Position numbers and translations under genes: made by a program
Notes under the pieces: generated by a model
What the model saw: only the letters and a program-made list of their open reading frames with translations
What the model was told of the DNA's origin: nothing
Databases searched by the model: none
NCBI GenBank assembly: GCA_018267585.1
Contig: JAFDYE010000375.1
Coordinates: 1-59,235, forward strand
Direction: 5' to 3'
DNA length: 59,235 bases
Source of the DNA: Bacteroidota bacterium
Lineage (GTDB): Bacteria > Bacteroidota > Bacteroidia > Chitinophagales > Chitinophagaceae
Part shown: positions 26,459 through 34,867 of the stretch, in pieces
How the letters are laid out: each line of letters opens with the position of its first letter
Position numbering within the stretch: the stretch's first letter is position 1

Positions 26459-27790
26459 ATGAACAGAAAAGAGTTTCTTCGCAATAGCGGCCTCGCCGCC
26501 CTGGCACTTGCCACCGCCCCCTCCACCCGGTTATCAGCCCGCAGCCGGCAGGAAAAGGTCCGGCTTGCCGTCATCGGGACCGGCCTTCGCGGACAGAGCC
26601 ACCTGAGCCTCCTGCTTAAAAGGGACGACGTCAGCCTCCTGGCCATCTGCGACATCGACGATGGGATGCTCGACAGGACAAGAAAGCTGATCGAAAAAAG
26701 CGGCCAGAAAATGCCTAAGATCTATACCGGCAATCCCTACGCCTGGAAGGACCTGCTCCACAACGAGCAGCTCGACGGGGTCATCATCGCGACCCCCTGG
26801 GAATGGCACAAACCAATGATCATCGGCGCACTGGAAGCAGGAATAAAATATGTCGGCACGGAAGTCGTCCTGGGCATCACACTGGAAGACCACTGGGATG
26901 TCGTAAGAACGGCAGAGCAAAAAAATGCCCACGTCATGATGCTGGAGAACGTCTGCTACCGCCGCGACGTCATGGCCGTGCTGAATATGGTGCAGCAGGG
27001 ACTGTTCGGAGAGCTCGTACACCTGCAGGGCGGGTACCAGCACAATTTGCGGGACGTGAAATTCAGCGGCAATTGCGAGTTTGGAGAGAAGGCCTTCTCC
27101 GAGGCTCGCTGGCGTACGGAACACTCCATCCATCGCAACGGCGACCTTTATCCCACGCACGGGGTCGGCCCGCTGGCCCACTATATCAATATTAACCGCG
27201 GCAACCGGTTCGTCAACCTCTGCTCCTTCTCATCCAAGGCCCGGGGCCTGCACGACTACGTGGTCAAAAAATGCGGACCGGACAACCCGAGCGCCAGGGT
27301 CCAGTTCAAACTAGGCGACGTCGTCACCACATCCATCAACTGCGCGAACGGCGAGACCATCCTGCTGCAGCACGACACCAGCCTTCCCCGCCCCTACTCG
27401 CTGGGCTTCCGTGTCCAGGGGACAGGGGGGCTCTGGATGGACGTCGCAAAAGGCATTCACGTCGCCGGACAGTCGAAGGAAGACGCCTGGGACGATGCGA
27501 AGACCTGGCTTGACAAATACGACCACCCGCTTTGGAAACGCTGGAGCTCCTCCGCAGAAGGCGCCGGCCACGGGGGAATGGACTTCTTCGTGCTGCACGC
27601 ATTCGTAGAATCCACCAAAAGGAGCGTCCCGACACCCATGGACGTATACGACGCCGCGGCCTACAGCGCCATAACACCCCTCAGCGAACAGTCCATCGAA
27701 CTGGGCAACCAGACGGTTGAGTTCCCTGACTTCACCGCCGGGCAGTGGATGTATCGCAAGCCGTCCTTTGGCCTGTCGGACGAATACTAG
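26459..27790 (+). CDS. Gfo/Idh/MocA-type oxidoreductase, GH109-like (alpha-N-acetylgalactosaminidase family)
   Basis: A 443-residue protein with an export-type N-terminus (MNRKEFLRNSGLAALALA, no twin arginine). The Rossmann NAD-binding motif GTGLRGQSHL is at about 40-49. The motifs EVVLGITLEDHWD, ENVCYRRD and YPTHGVGPLAHYININRG are typical of GH109, a glycosidase family that uses bound NAD in an oxidation-elimination mechanism. Alpha-N-acetylgalactosamine is the known substrate of characterised members, so the call is at family level. The gene converges with the third SusD and their stop codons overlap (CTAG). It may supply the glycan-cleaving step for that operon, but it is on the opposite strand. 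Confidence 0.85.
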   Translation: MNRKEFLRNSGLAALALATAPSTRLSARSRQEKVRLAVIGTGLRGQSHLSLLLKRDDVSLLAICDIDDGMLDRTRKLIEKSGQKMPKIYTGNPYAWKDLLHNEQLDGVIIATPWEWHKPMIIGALEAGIKYVGTEVVLGITLEDHWDVVRTAEQKNAHVMMLENVCYRRDVMAVLNMVQQGLFGELVHLQGGYQHNLRDVKFSGNCEFGEKAFSEARWRTEHSIHRNGDLYPTHGVGPLAHYININRGNRFVNLCSFSSKARGLHDYVVKKCGPDNPSARVQFKLGDVVTTSINCANGETILLQHDTSLPRPYSLGFRVQGTGGLWMDVAKGIHVAGQSKEDAWDDAKTWLDKYDHPLWKRWSSSAEGAGHGGMDFFVLHAFVESTKRSVPTPMDVYDAAAYSAITPLSEQSIELGNQTVEFPDFTAGQWMYRKPSFGLSDEY

Positions 27791-29367
27791 TTGTAGCCGG
27801 GATTCTGAACAAGCGCCGGGTTTAATATCCTTTCCCCCGAAGGAATTGGAAAGATGCGTTTGTTGACGTCGGCATCCGTCTTGTACCCCCAACTGTCCTC
27901 AAACCGGCCGTACCGGATGAGGTCATTCCGCCGCCAGCACTCCCAGTTCAACTCGAGCGCCCTTTCTTTCAGCATCGCAGGTAGATCCACGGAGCCACGG
28001 GCGGCCGCCTTTCTCGCGGTCCGGATTTGATTGACCAGTGATAACGCCGTTTCACCATGGGTGCCGGCGGCTCCCCTCAGCAGCGCCTCGGCTTTCATCA
28101 GCAGTATATCCGCGTACCGGAATACGGGCACATCATTGCTCTGGTTGCGGTCGGTAGCGGTCACGTCCGGATAGTACTTGATGTTCCGGATGCCCTTGGC
28201 CTTGCCCAGCTCGTCGCCCCCGACCTCGAACCTGGCGACATCCCGCAGCGTCAGGTCCGGAGTGAAGTTCAGCTGGTAGTCCACCGGGGCGCTGCCGTCA
28301 GCGCCCGCATAGGTATTGTCCAGCCCTACCCTTGTCGTATGTATGATGATGGGATTGCCGCCGAAGTCATACTGCTTGCCGACCAGCCACAGCGCTGTCC
28401 GGACGTCGTTGGGATCGTCGAACTGCGCATAGTAGGAAGGGATCGTGCTCACGGGATTGCTCAGTCGGTAAGAGAGGCCGTACTTGGCCTGCAGGGCGGG
28501 ATGCAGGGAATACCAGGAGAACTGCTCTCCCTGCGCGCTGGCGTGATCATAGGGGATGGCGAAGATGAACTCCTTTGTCTGCGGGCCGTTGTCGGGATAG
28601 AACATCTTCGCATAGTCGTCCGCCAGCGTATACTTACCCGACTGAATAATGCTGTCGCAGGCCATCACGGCATCTTCATATCTTGCCTTTCCCGTATACA
28701 CTTCCGCGTTCAGGTAGAGCTTGGCCAGCAGGGCATATGCCGTATATATATTGGGGCGGCCATAGACCGAGGCATCCGTAGCGCGGCTCAGCGAAGGCAG
28801 CGCGGCCTTTACCTCGCTCTCGATAAAGCCGAACACCTGCTGCCTGGGGAGCTGCCTGGGCCTGGCCGTATCGCCAAAGATTGTGGTCACCGGGATATTC
28901 CCGTAGAGGTCCATCATAAAGAAGAACACCATAGCCCTGAGAGCCCTTATCTCCGCCACGATCTGCCCCTTGGACGGGCTGGGAGCAGCCGACGCGAACA
29001 ACGACAGTATCTGGTTGCAGGTACTGATCGTCCCAAAACCCCAGGCCCAGGTATCCGACACGATAGGATTGTCCGGCGTCCAGCTGTGATAGTGCATCTG
29101 CTGATAACGTCCTCCGTCGTACCAGCCGCCCGCTCGGCTTGGCAGGATCGCTTCGTCGGTGCTCAGCGTCTGCGCCTGCCAGTAAGACAGACAAAAGCTG
29201 CCCCGAAAATTGGTATAGGCCGGACCCGCCGCCAGGATATATTCCTGATCGGTCTTCGGGAAGTTCTGCGGCGTCAGCTCGCTTTCCACGGGAACGTCCG
29301 TCCTGGTACAGGCAGCGATCAGCAGCAGGCCGGACGCCAGATACAGGTATATAATGCTCTTTTTCAT
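27787..29367 (-). CDS. SusD/RagB-family outer-membrane lipoprotein
   Basis: A 526-residue lipoprotein with lipobox LIAAC (Cys20). The helical part contains SKGQIVAEIRALRAMVFFF in full-length context (seen as EIRALRAMVFFFMMDLYGNI), the SusD signature. The C-terminal part has FRYADILLMKAEALLRG and ALELNWECWRRNDLIRYGRF, also typical. It binds oligosaccharide at the surface for the adjacent SusC, which ends 11 nt upstream. The ligand is not readable from the sequence. Confidence 0.95.
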   Translation of the reverse strand: MKKSIIYLYLASGLLLIAACTRTDVPVESELTPQNFPKTDQEYILAAGPAYTNFRGSFCLSYWQAQTLSTDEAILPSRAGGWYDGGRYQQMHYHSWTPDNPIVSDTWAWGFGTISTCNQILSLFASAAPSPSKGQIVAEIRALRAMVFFFMMDLYGNIPVTTIFGDTARPRQLPRQQVFGFIESEVKAALPSLSRATDASVYGRPNIYTAYALLAKLYLNAEVYTGKARYEDAVMACDSIIQSGKYTLADDYAKMFYPDNGPQTKEFIFAIPYDHASAQGEQFSWYSLHPALQAKYGLSYRLSNPVSTIPSYYAQFDDPNDVRTALWLVGKQYDFGGNPIIIHTTRVGLDNTYAGADGSAPVDYQLNFTPDLTLRDVARFEVGGDELGKAKGIRNIKYYPDVTATDRNQSNDVPVFRYADILLMKAEALLRGAAGTHGETALSLVNQIRTARKAAARGSVDLPAMLKERALELNWECWRRNDLIRYGRFEDSWGYKTDADVNKRIFPIPSGERILNPALVQNPGYN

Positions 29368-29378
29368 TTTCTTTTGTT

Positions 29379-32300
29379 TTATAAACCGACATTCAGACCC
29401 AGTAGAAAGGCTCGGGTACGGGGATAGTAGTCTTTGTTATCGACACCGGGCGTAAGGCCACCCAGCGGCACTTCGGGATCGATACCGCGATATCCCGTAA
29501 TAACGGCCAGGTTATTACCCGACACATATACCCGCATCGAACGCATCCCCCTGAAAAAGGAAGGAAAGGAGTACCCCAGCGTCACGTTGTCCAGCCGCAG
29601 ATAGGACGCGCTTTCGACATAACGGTCGGAGTAGATATAAGCGCTGATGTCCCTGGACGATTCCTGCGAAGAAAAGACCGGCAGGTTGTAGTTGGCGACC
29701 TCGTCCGGCCGGTTCAGGTCGGCAAGGGTAGCATTCATGATCCTGGCGCCCAGCGAGCTCCGGAGAAAGATATTCAGATCGAACCGCTTGTAAGTAAACC
29801 TGTTCCCCCAGCCGATCTGTATCTTCGGCTGTGCATTTCCGGCATAATAATAATCGGTGAAATTCATTGGCGCTGCCGTTATCTTCCCGGCCTTGTCATA
29901 GAACTGGCTCACGCCCTGTGGATTCTTCCCGGCATATTTGAAGGTAAAGAACTGCCCCACGGGGAATCCCGATTTCAGGATCTGCACATTGGACCCCGTC
30001 TGGCCCTGACCATCCGGCGCAGCCTCGAATATCGAATCCAGCTTGAACATATTGTCGGAAAGGGAGACCAGCCTGTTGTTGTTGTGAGAGACGTTGAAAG
30101 AGCTTACCCACTTGAAATTGGTCGATTGCGCCGGCGAAGCCTCCAGCGTCAGCTCAAAGCCATTGTTGGAAATAGACCCTACATTGGCCGTGAAAGTGCT
30201 GACGAAATACCGGATCGTGGATACCGGGTAGTACCAGATCAGGTCGCTGGTCTTTTTGTCGTAGTATTCCACGCTGGCGGTCAGCCGTCCCTTGAACAGC
30301 GAGAGGTCGATACCCGTATTGAACATGGCTGTCTTCTCCCACCTGAGGTCGGGATTGGAGTTTTGCGCCGGGCCGATGCCGTTGACGAAGGACCCGTTGT
30401 AATAGAATGAGCCTACCGAGCCATACCTCACCCTGGAGATCAGCGGGTCAAAGCCAAGCGAGTTGCCGGTAACGCCATAGCTGATCCGCCATTTCAGGTC
30501 GTTGAACAGCGACTGGTGCTGCATAAAGCGCTCTTCGACGATGCGCCAGGCAAAGGAGGCGGAAGGGAATGTAGCCCAGCGATTGTTCGCGCCAAAGGCC
30601 GAAGAGGCGTCCCTGCGCAGCGACGCCTGCAGCAGGTACCGGTGCCTGAGATCGTACCTCGCGCGGGCATAGAAGGATATCAGCCTAAGCCTCTGGTACC
30701 TGTCCGATCCCCAGTCGTTACGATAGTTGCCGGTAGGGCTTCCCAGCCCGATATTCGTGTACCCAAGGTCATCCGTGGGAAAGTTCTGGTTGCTGGCCTG
30801 AAAGCCGTCGCCGACAACGTCCTCCTGCCAGCTGTATCCTCCCAGCACATTGATCGCGCGGACGCCCCGGGCGCGGTCGAAAGTAAGAAAGGTTTCCACC
30901 GTCTTCCGGGAGCTCCGGTAGGACGACCGATACGCCTGCCCGTCGAGACCCGTCTTGAGCGCATACTTGCTGGTATAATAAGCGCTGCTGTCGTCCTGCT
31001 CGGTCTGGGAGGTAAGGCTAAGATCGTATCTGAAGCCCAGCGGCAGGATCACCCGCGCTGTTCCGTTGAGGGTCATGATCCTGTTCTTTACCTGCAGCCA
31101 GGCATTGTTCTGCAACGATACCGGGTTGTAATACTGCACCCGCTGGAGATTTTCCGTATAGGAGCCATCGGCCATTTTAACCGGCACGGTAGGGAGGTAC
31201 CGCAGCATATTGTAGAGGATGATGTTCTGGTCCGGCAACAAGTCGGAGCTGGTGGCGGATGACCCGACCGAGACGCCCAGCTTAAGATGATTGCTGAAAG
31301 CCCGCTGCTCGACATTGATCCGGCCGATCAGGCGGTTCATCGCCGTATTCTTCAGGATACCCTTGCCGTCGAAATAGTTGACGGCGGCATTATAGGACGT
31401 ATTGCTGGCGCCTCCGCTGAGAGAGACGTGGTGATTCTGCGAGAAGGCCGTCTGCGTAACGGCCTTCTGCCAGTCGGTATCGGCGCCCTGGTCATCGGAA
31501 GGGTCCAGCGCCAGGCCGTTGCGCTTCAGGAAGTACTTCAGCCGGCCGGCGTCCATCATCTTTATCCTGCGGGCAACAGTTTCCGCCGAGACATAGCCGT
31601 CATAGCCGATCAGCGCCTCCGCCTGTCTCCCCTTCTTCGTCGTGATCATGACCACGCCATTCGAGGCGCGGGTACCGTAGATGGCGGTGGCCGAAGCGTC
31701 CTTCAGAACGTCGATCGCAGCGATATCGTCCGGCGAGACCAGCCGCACGTCTGCGCCGGGCACACCGTCGATGACATAAAAGGGCTCCTGCGCCGCACCG
31801 CCGCGCAGCGTCGACGGCCCGCGGAGGATGATCGTCGGCGCACCATTGGGATCTCCGCTGCGGCTGATGGTCAGACCCGCGACCTTGCCCTGTAGCAGCT
31901 GGGCGGGATTGCTGAAATTACCCTGGTTGAACCCGCCGCTCTGCACCGTGCCGATGCTGCTGCTCAGCAGTTTTCGCGACTGTTTGCCATAGCCGACCAC
32001 GACCACCTCGTTCAGGGAGGTGCCGTTCTTGTGCAGCGACAGATTGAGCACCGTCGGCGAAGAAGCCGGGACCTCCAGGTCACTGACCTCGCGCGCACCA
32101 TAGGTCATATGGCTGACGGTTACCGTATAAGTGCCGGCGGGTATTGTCAGCCGGTAGCGGCCATCCTCATCCGTCAGGACGCTTCGATCGCCAACCCTGA
32201 CGGTAGCTCCGCCCACCGGCTCTATCGTCTCCGCATCCAAAACTATCCCGGAAAGGACCTCGGCGGAACCACGCGACGAGCCCTGCTTTTTGTAGCCGGG

Positions 32301-32615
32301 ATCGGCAGAAAGGACCACAAGAGTGCCCCTCAGCGACCAGACCAGCGGACTCCCCGAAAATATTTTGTCCAGGACCTGTTTTACCGTCGCGTCCTTTAGC
32401 GCAAAATTGATCTCCCGGCTGTAAAGACGAATATTGGTCTCGTTGTAGGAGAAATTGAGGCCGAATTGCCTTTCCAGTTCGGCAAAAGCCTGCTGCAGCG
32501 TAGCATGCCGGATGCGTACGTCTGCCCGCCGGGGAAGATCCTGCGCATAGAGGCAGAAATACCCGGAGAGCAACAACGAGAAAAGGAATACCGCCTTTTT
32601 CATACTTCTGATCAT
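29379..32615 (-). CDS. SusC-type TonB-dependent transducer with STN signalling domain
   Basis: A 1078-residue protein. ATG 32615 overlaps the FecR stop (TAATG); ATG 32603 is an alternative giving MKKAVFLF. A signal peptide ends about residue 24 (LYAQ). An STN domain (about 29-105) precedes a carboxypeptidase-regulatory-like domain (about 120-195) and a TonB-box-like LNEVVVVGYG (201-210). The plug contains LLQGKVAGLTIS, PFYVIDGVPGAD and ASATAIYGTRASNGVVMITT. The STN domain is what binds the anti-sigma factor FecR when substrate arrives. With the sigma and FecR genes just upstream, the operon is predicted to be induced by transport of its own glycan. Confidence 0.95.
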   Translation of the reverse strand: MIRSMKKAVFLFSLLLSGYFCLYAQDLPRRADVRIRHATLQQAFAELERQFGLNFSYNETNIRLYSREINFALKDATVKQVLDKIFSGSPLVWSLRGTLVVLSADPGYKKQGSSRGSAEVLSGIVLDAETIEPVGGATVRVGDRSVLTDEDGRYRLTIPAGTYTVTVSHMTYGAREVSDLEVPASSPTVLNLSLHKNGTSLNEVVVVGYGKQSRKLLSSSIGTVQSGGFNQGNFSNPAQLLQGKVAGLTISRSGDPNGAPTIILRGPSTLRGGAAQEPFYVIDGVPGADVRLVSPDDIAAIDVLKDASATAIYGTRASNGVVMITTKKGRQAEALIGYDGYVSAETVARRIKMMDAGRLKYFLKRNGLALDPSDDQGADTDWQKAVTQTAFSQNHHVSLSGGASNTSYNAAVNYFDGKGILKNTAMNRLIGRINVEQRAFSNHLKLGVSVGSSATSSDLLPDQNIILYNMLRYLPTVPVKMADGSYTENLQRVQYYNPVSLQNNAWLQVKNRIMTLNGTARVILPLGFRYDLSLTSQTEQDDSSAYYTSKYALKTGLDGQAYRSSYRSSRKTVETFLTFDRARGVRAINVLGGYSWQEDVVGDGFQASNQNFPTDDLGYTNIGLGSPTGNYRNDWGSDRYQRLRLISFYARARYDLRHRYLLQASLRRDASSAFGANNRWATFPSASFAWRIVEERFMQHQSLFNDLKWRISYGVTGNSLGFDPLISRVRYGSVGSFYYNGSFVNGIGPAQNSNPDLRWEKTAMFNTGIDLSLFKGRLTASVEYYDKKTSDLIWYYPVSTIRYFVSTFTANVGSISNNGFELTLEASPAQSTNFKWVSSFNVSHNNNRLVSLSDNMFKLDSIFEAAPDGQGQTGSNVQILKSGFPVGQFFTFKYAGKNPQGVSQFYDKAGKITAAPMNFTDYYYAGNAQPKIQIGWGNRFTYKRFDLNIFLRSSLGARIMNATLADLNRPDEVANYNLPVFSSQESSRDISAYIYSDRYVESASYLRLDNVTLGYSFPSFFRGMRSMRVYVSGNNLAVITGYRGIDPEVPLGGLTPGVDNKDYYPRTRAFLLGLNVGL

Positions 32616-33595
32616 TATTGGAAGGTGATCGTATTACCCTGCCGGACATAGTGTCGAACTCCAGCCGTGACAGCGACAATATCCACCGCCTCGTCCAGGC
32701 TTCGGTTGTCCAGTACTGTTGTGATCAGGATATTCTGCAGGGCCGGATCGGTATAGTGAATGCTAACCCCATAATACCGCTGCAGCTCGTCCGTGACCTC
32801 TTTCAGCGGACGCCTGCGCCAGCTGAGCACTCCTTTCCGCCAGGCTCCCGCAAGCGACGCGTCAGGCAGGCTGTCGGTAGTGAACTTCGCGGACACGCCA
32901 TCGTATTGCAGCCGCTGCCCCTTCCCCAGGGTAGCGACACGCCCGCCCTTTCCGACGTGCACCTCTACCCTGCCCTTCGCGACGGCCACCACAACATCGC
33001 CCGAATAGTGGCGGATATTGAACTCCGTGCCGATATCCATGGTCGAGAGCGCTCCGGTGAATACTGTAAAGGGCCGGCGTCCGTCATGCCGTACAACAAA
33101 ATAGCCTTCGCCGTCCAAAAGAATTTTCCGGTCACTGCTATTGTATCCCGGGTTATACTTTATGGTGCTGGCCGCACCCAGATAGACAAGAGAGCTGTCA
33201 GGCAGATACAGGGCCTTTCTTTCCCCTGCCGCCGTTCGAAGGACCGTCCACGCCGGCTCTTTCCCCGAGCCGGCCCGCCTGCCCAACAGCCAGGCCATTC
33301 CACCCAGAACAATGATCACTGCAGCAGCGGCAACCCACCTCCGCCTTGCTGCCGGCATCGGACGCACCGGTGCCAGCCGGGCCCGCCAACGGTCGTACTG
33401 CTGGTCCAGGCCGGGCATCTGCGGCTGCTCCTCTTCCCGCAGAGCCGCCCATTCCTCCTGAAGCAACTTGTCCAGGCTTTCCCGATAGGCGGGATCATTA
33501 AGATATTCCTGCAGAATGCGCAGGTCGCTGATGGAATGCTTGCCCTGCAGCCAGGATAGCACTATTTTCTTGTCGATCTCTTTTGGAGTCATCAT
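32615..33595 (-). CDS. FecR-family anti-sigma factor
   Basis: About 326 residues from ATG 33595 (an in-frame ATG follows at 33592); an in-frame start at 33619 adds eight residues. The cytoplasmic N-terminus precedes one membrane segment (WVAAAAVIIVLGGMAWLLG). The periplasmic FecR domain has ALYLPDSSLVYLGAASTIKY, GEGYFVVRHDGRRPFTVF and DIGTEFNIRHY, followed by a C-terminal STN-binding domain. It relays binding of substrate by the SusC to release of the sigma factor. Its stop overlaps the SusC start, so the stoichiometry is coupled. The sigma gene ends 70 nt upstream. Confidence 0.94.
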   Translation of the reverse strand: MMTPKEIDKKIVLSWLQGKHSISDLRILQEYLNDPAYRESLDKLLQEEWAALREEEQPQMPGLDQQYDRWRARLAPVRPMPAARRRWVAAAAVIIVLGGMAWLLGRRAGSGKEPAWTVLRTAAGERKALYLPDSSLVYLGAASTIKYNPGYNSSDRKILLDGEGYFVVRHDGRRPFTVFTGALSTMDIGTEFNIRHYSGDVVVAVAKGRVEVHVGKGGRVATLGKGQRLQYDGVSAKFTTDSLPDASLAGAWRKGVLSWRRRPLKEVTDELQRYYGVSIHYTDPALQNILITTVLDNRSLDEAVDIVAVTAGVRHYVRQGNTITFQ

Positions 33596-33665
33596 GCTGG
33601 TTTCTATATCCGCATACACCGATCGGTTTCTCTACCCCTATCGGTAACAATTTCTTAATAAAAGA

Positions 33666-34229
33666 TTAAAGGATAATACTTGTAAGATATTGCAGCATAG
33701 CCACGCGCAGCTGTTTGAGAGCCGCTGCTATCTGATTCTCGACTGTCCGCGGAGAGATATTGAGCTGCCCCGCGATCTCTTTATAGCTCATGTGTTCGTT
33801 GCGGTGCATCTGAAAAATTAGCCGCCGCTGGGCCGGCAGCAGGGAAACGCTCTTGTGGTAGACAGACTCCAGTTCTTTTGAAAGTATCTCGTCCCGGACG
33901 ACTACCGGTTCTTCTTCCGTCGCATCTCCGTTCGCGAGCCTGTCCAGCGACAGCAGATGCTCGATCCGCCCGCGCCAGTGGTTGATCAGGCGGTTGCGGG
34001 CAGCCGTAAAAAGGTAATTCTCGAATGTGCCGGCGTCTTTTACCAGCGCCTTTTTCTCCCAGATCCTGGTAAGTACTTCCATCGCCATGTCTTCGGAGAT
34101 CGCCTCGCTCCTGAGGTAGCGAAAGGCATAGCGGTATAGCAGCGGGTAATAATAGGTAAATATTGCCTTGAACGCGTCCTCGTCATCCTGCAGCCAGGAC
34201 ATCACCTTGTGTTGAATAACTTTCTCCAT
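33666..34229 (-). CDS. ECF RNA polymerase sigma-70 factor
   Basis: About 187 residues from ATG 34229 (MEKVIQHKVMSWLQ); a longer in-frame start at 34253 is less likely. Region 2 contains AFKAIFTYYYPLLYRYAFRYLRSEAISEDMAMEVLTRIW in parts, a family signature. Region 4 contains HMSYKEIAGQLNISPRTVENQI, the helix that reads the -35 element. It belongs to the extracytoplasmic-function family that partners FecR in glycan-sensing loci of the Bacteroidota, and should direct transcription of its own SusC/SusD operon. Confidence 0.94.
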   Translation of the reverse strand: MEKVIQHKVMSWLQDDEDAFKAIFTYYYPLLYRYAFRYLRSEAISEDMAMEVLTRIWEKKALVKDAGTFENYLFTAARNRLINHWRGRIEHLLSLDRLANGDATEEEPVVVRDEILSKELESVYHKSVSLLPAQRRLIFQMHRNEHMSYKEIAGQLNISPRTVENQIAAALKQLRVAMLQYLTSIIL

Positions 34230-34308
34230 AGTTAGCTTGAAGTTGGCCCGCAAAGTAAACGATCAAATATGAACTGAATATTACGGCGCCCGCTTCAATG
34301 GATCGCAT

Positions 34309-34350
34309 AAAAAAACCAGAGCGGAAATCCTGACAATTCCCTGCTCCGGT
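34309..34350 (-). terminator. Rho-independent terminator after the SWIB-domain gene
   Basis: On the minus strand ACCGGAGC pairs with GCTCTGGT (one mismatch), and inner GGGAAT pairs with ATTTCC. The hairpin is followed by seven T residues. It lies 29 nt downstream of the stop at 34379 and separates this gene from the sigma factor gene. Confidence 0.8.
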
Positions 34351-34378
34351 CAATAACAGTATTCGCTGCTCCCAGCTA

Positions 34379-34762
34379 CTACTTTACGTTCTGTCCAACG
34401 ATCTTGGCAAGATCGAACATCGATACCTGGCTCTTGCCACCGAACAACACCTTCAGCTTGGCGTCTGCATTGATCATTCGCTTGTTGGTCTTGTCCTGGA
34501 GATTGTTCTTCTTGATGTAGTCCCAGATCTTTTTGATGATCTCCGTTCTCGGGAGAGGCTTGCTTCCGATAACGTCAGCCAGTGCAGCACTCGGATTGAG
34601 CGCCGTCATAAAGGCTGCGTTCGGCGTTCTTTTTTTCTTAGGGGCAGCTTTTTTAGCAGCCTTTTTAGGAGCGGCTTTCTTCGCTGCCTTCTTGGGAGCA
34701 GCCTTTTTAGCGGCCTTCTTTGCTGCCTTTTTGGGAGCAGCTTTCTTAGCGGTCTTTGCCAT
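34379..34762 (-). CDS. SWIB/MDM2-domain protein with histone H1-like Lys/Ala tail
   Basis: A 127-residue basic protein. Residues 1-46 are repeats of the type AAPKKAAKK, like the tail of eukaryotic histone H1 and bacterial Hc1/AlgP-type proteins, and should bind DNA without sequence specificity. Residues about 48-127 form a SWIB domain (NPSAALADVIGSKPLPRTEI, then IWDYIKKNNLQDKTNKR and GGKSQVSMFDLAKIVG). The family occurs in Bacteroidota and Chlamydiae. A nucleoid-structuring role is likely but not proved. It has its own candidate promoter and terminator, so it is monocistronic. The tail DNA is itself repetitive. Confidence 0.93.
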   Translation of the reverse strand: MAKTAKKAAPKKAAKKAAKKAAPKKAAKKAAPKKAAKKAAPKKKRTPNAAFMTALNPSAALADVIGSKPLPRTEIIKKIWDYIKKNNLQDKTNKRMINADAKLKVLFGGKSQVSMFDLAKIVGQNVK

Positions 34763-34791
34763 GTTAACTAGAATTTAATTGGTTAGTGAAC

Positions 34792-34820
34792 CTAAATTAC
34801 TACTTTTTCCAATATAACAA
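34792..34820 (-). promoter_or_regulatory. Candidate promoter for the SWIB-domain gene
   Basis: On the minus strand TAATTTAG (34792-34799) resembles the -7 box TANNTTTG, and TTG (34818-34820) lies 18 nt upstream. The element is 30 nt before the ATG. The surrounding sequence is AT-rich. Confidence 0.4.
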
Positions 34821-34867
34821 GGGCTAATCTGCTCACACGGTAATCCCCATCCCCAATCAGGGACCCC

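Noticed and set aside
34630-34760. Short repeats resembling a CRISPR array or tandem satellite
   Set aside because: The repeats encode the Lys/Ala tail of the SWIB protein in frame, with no regular spacers.
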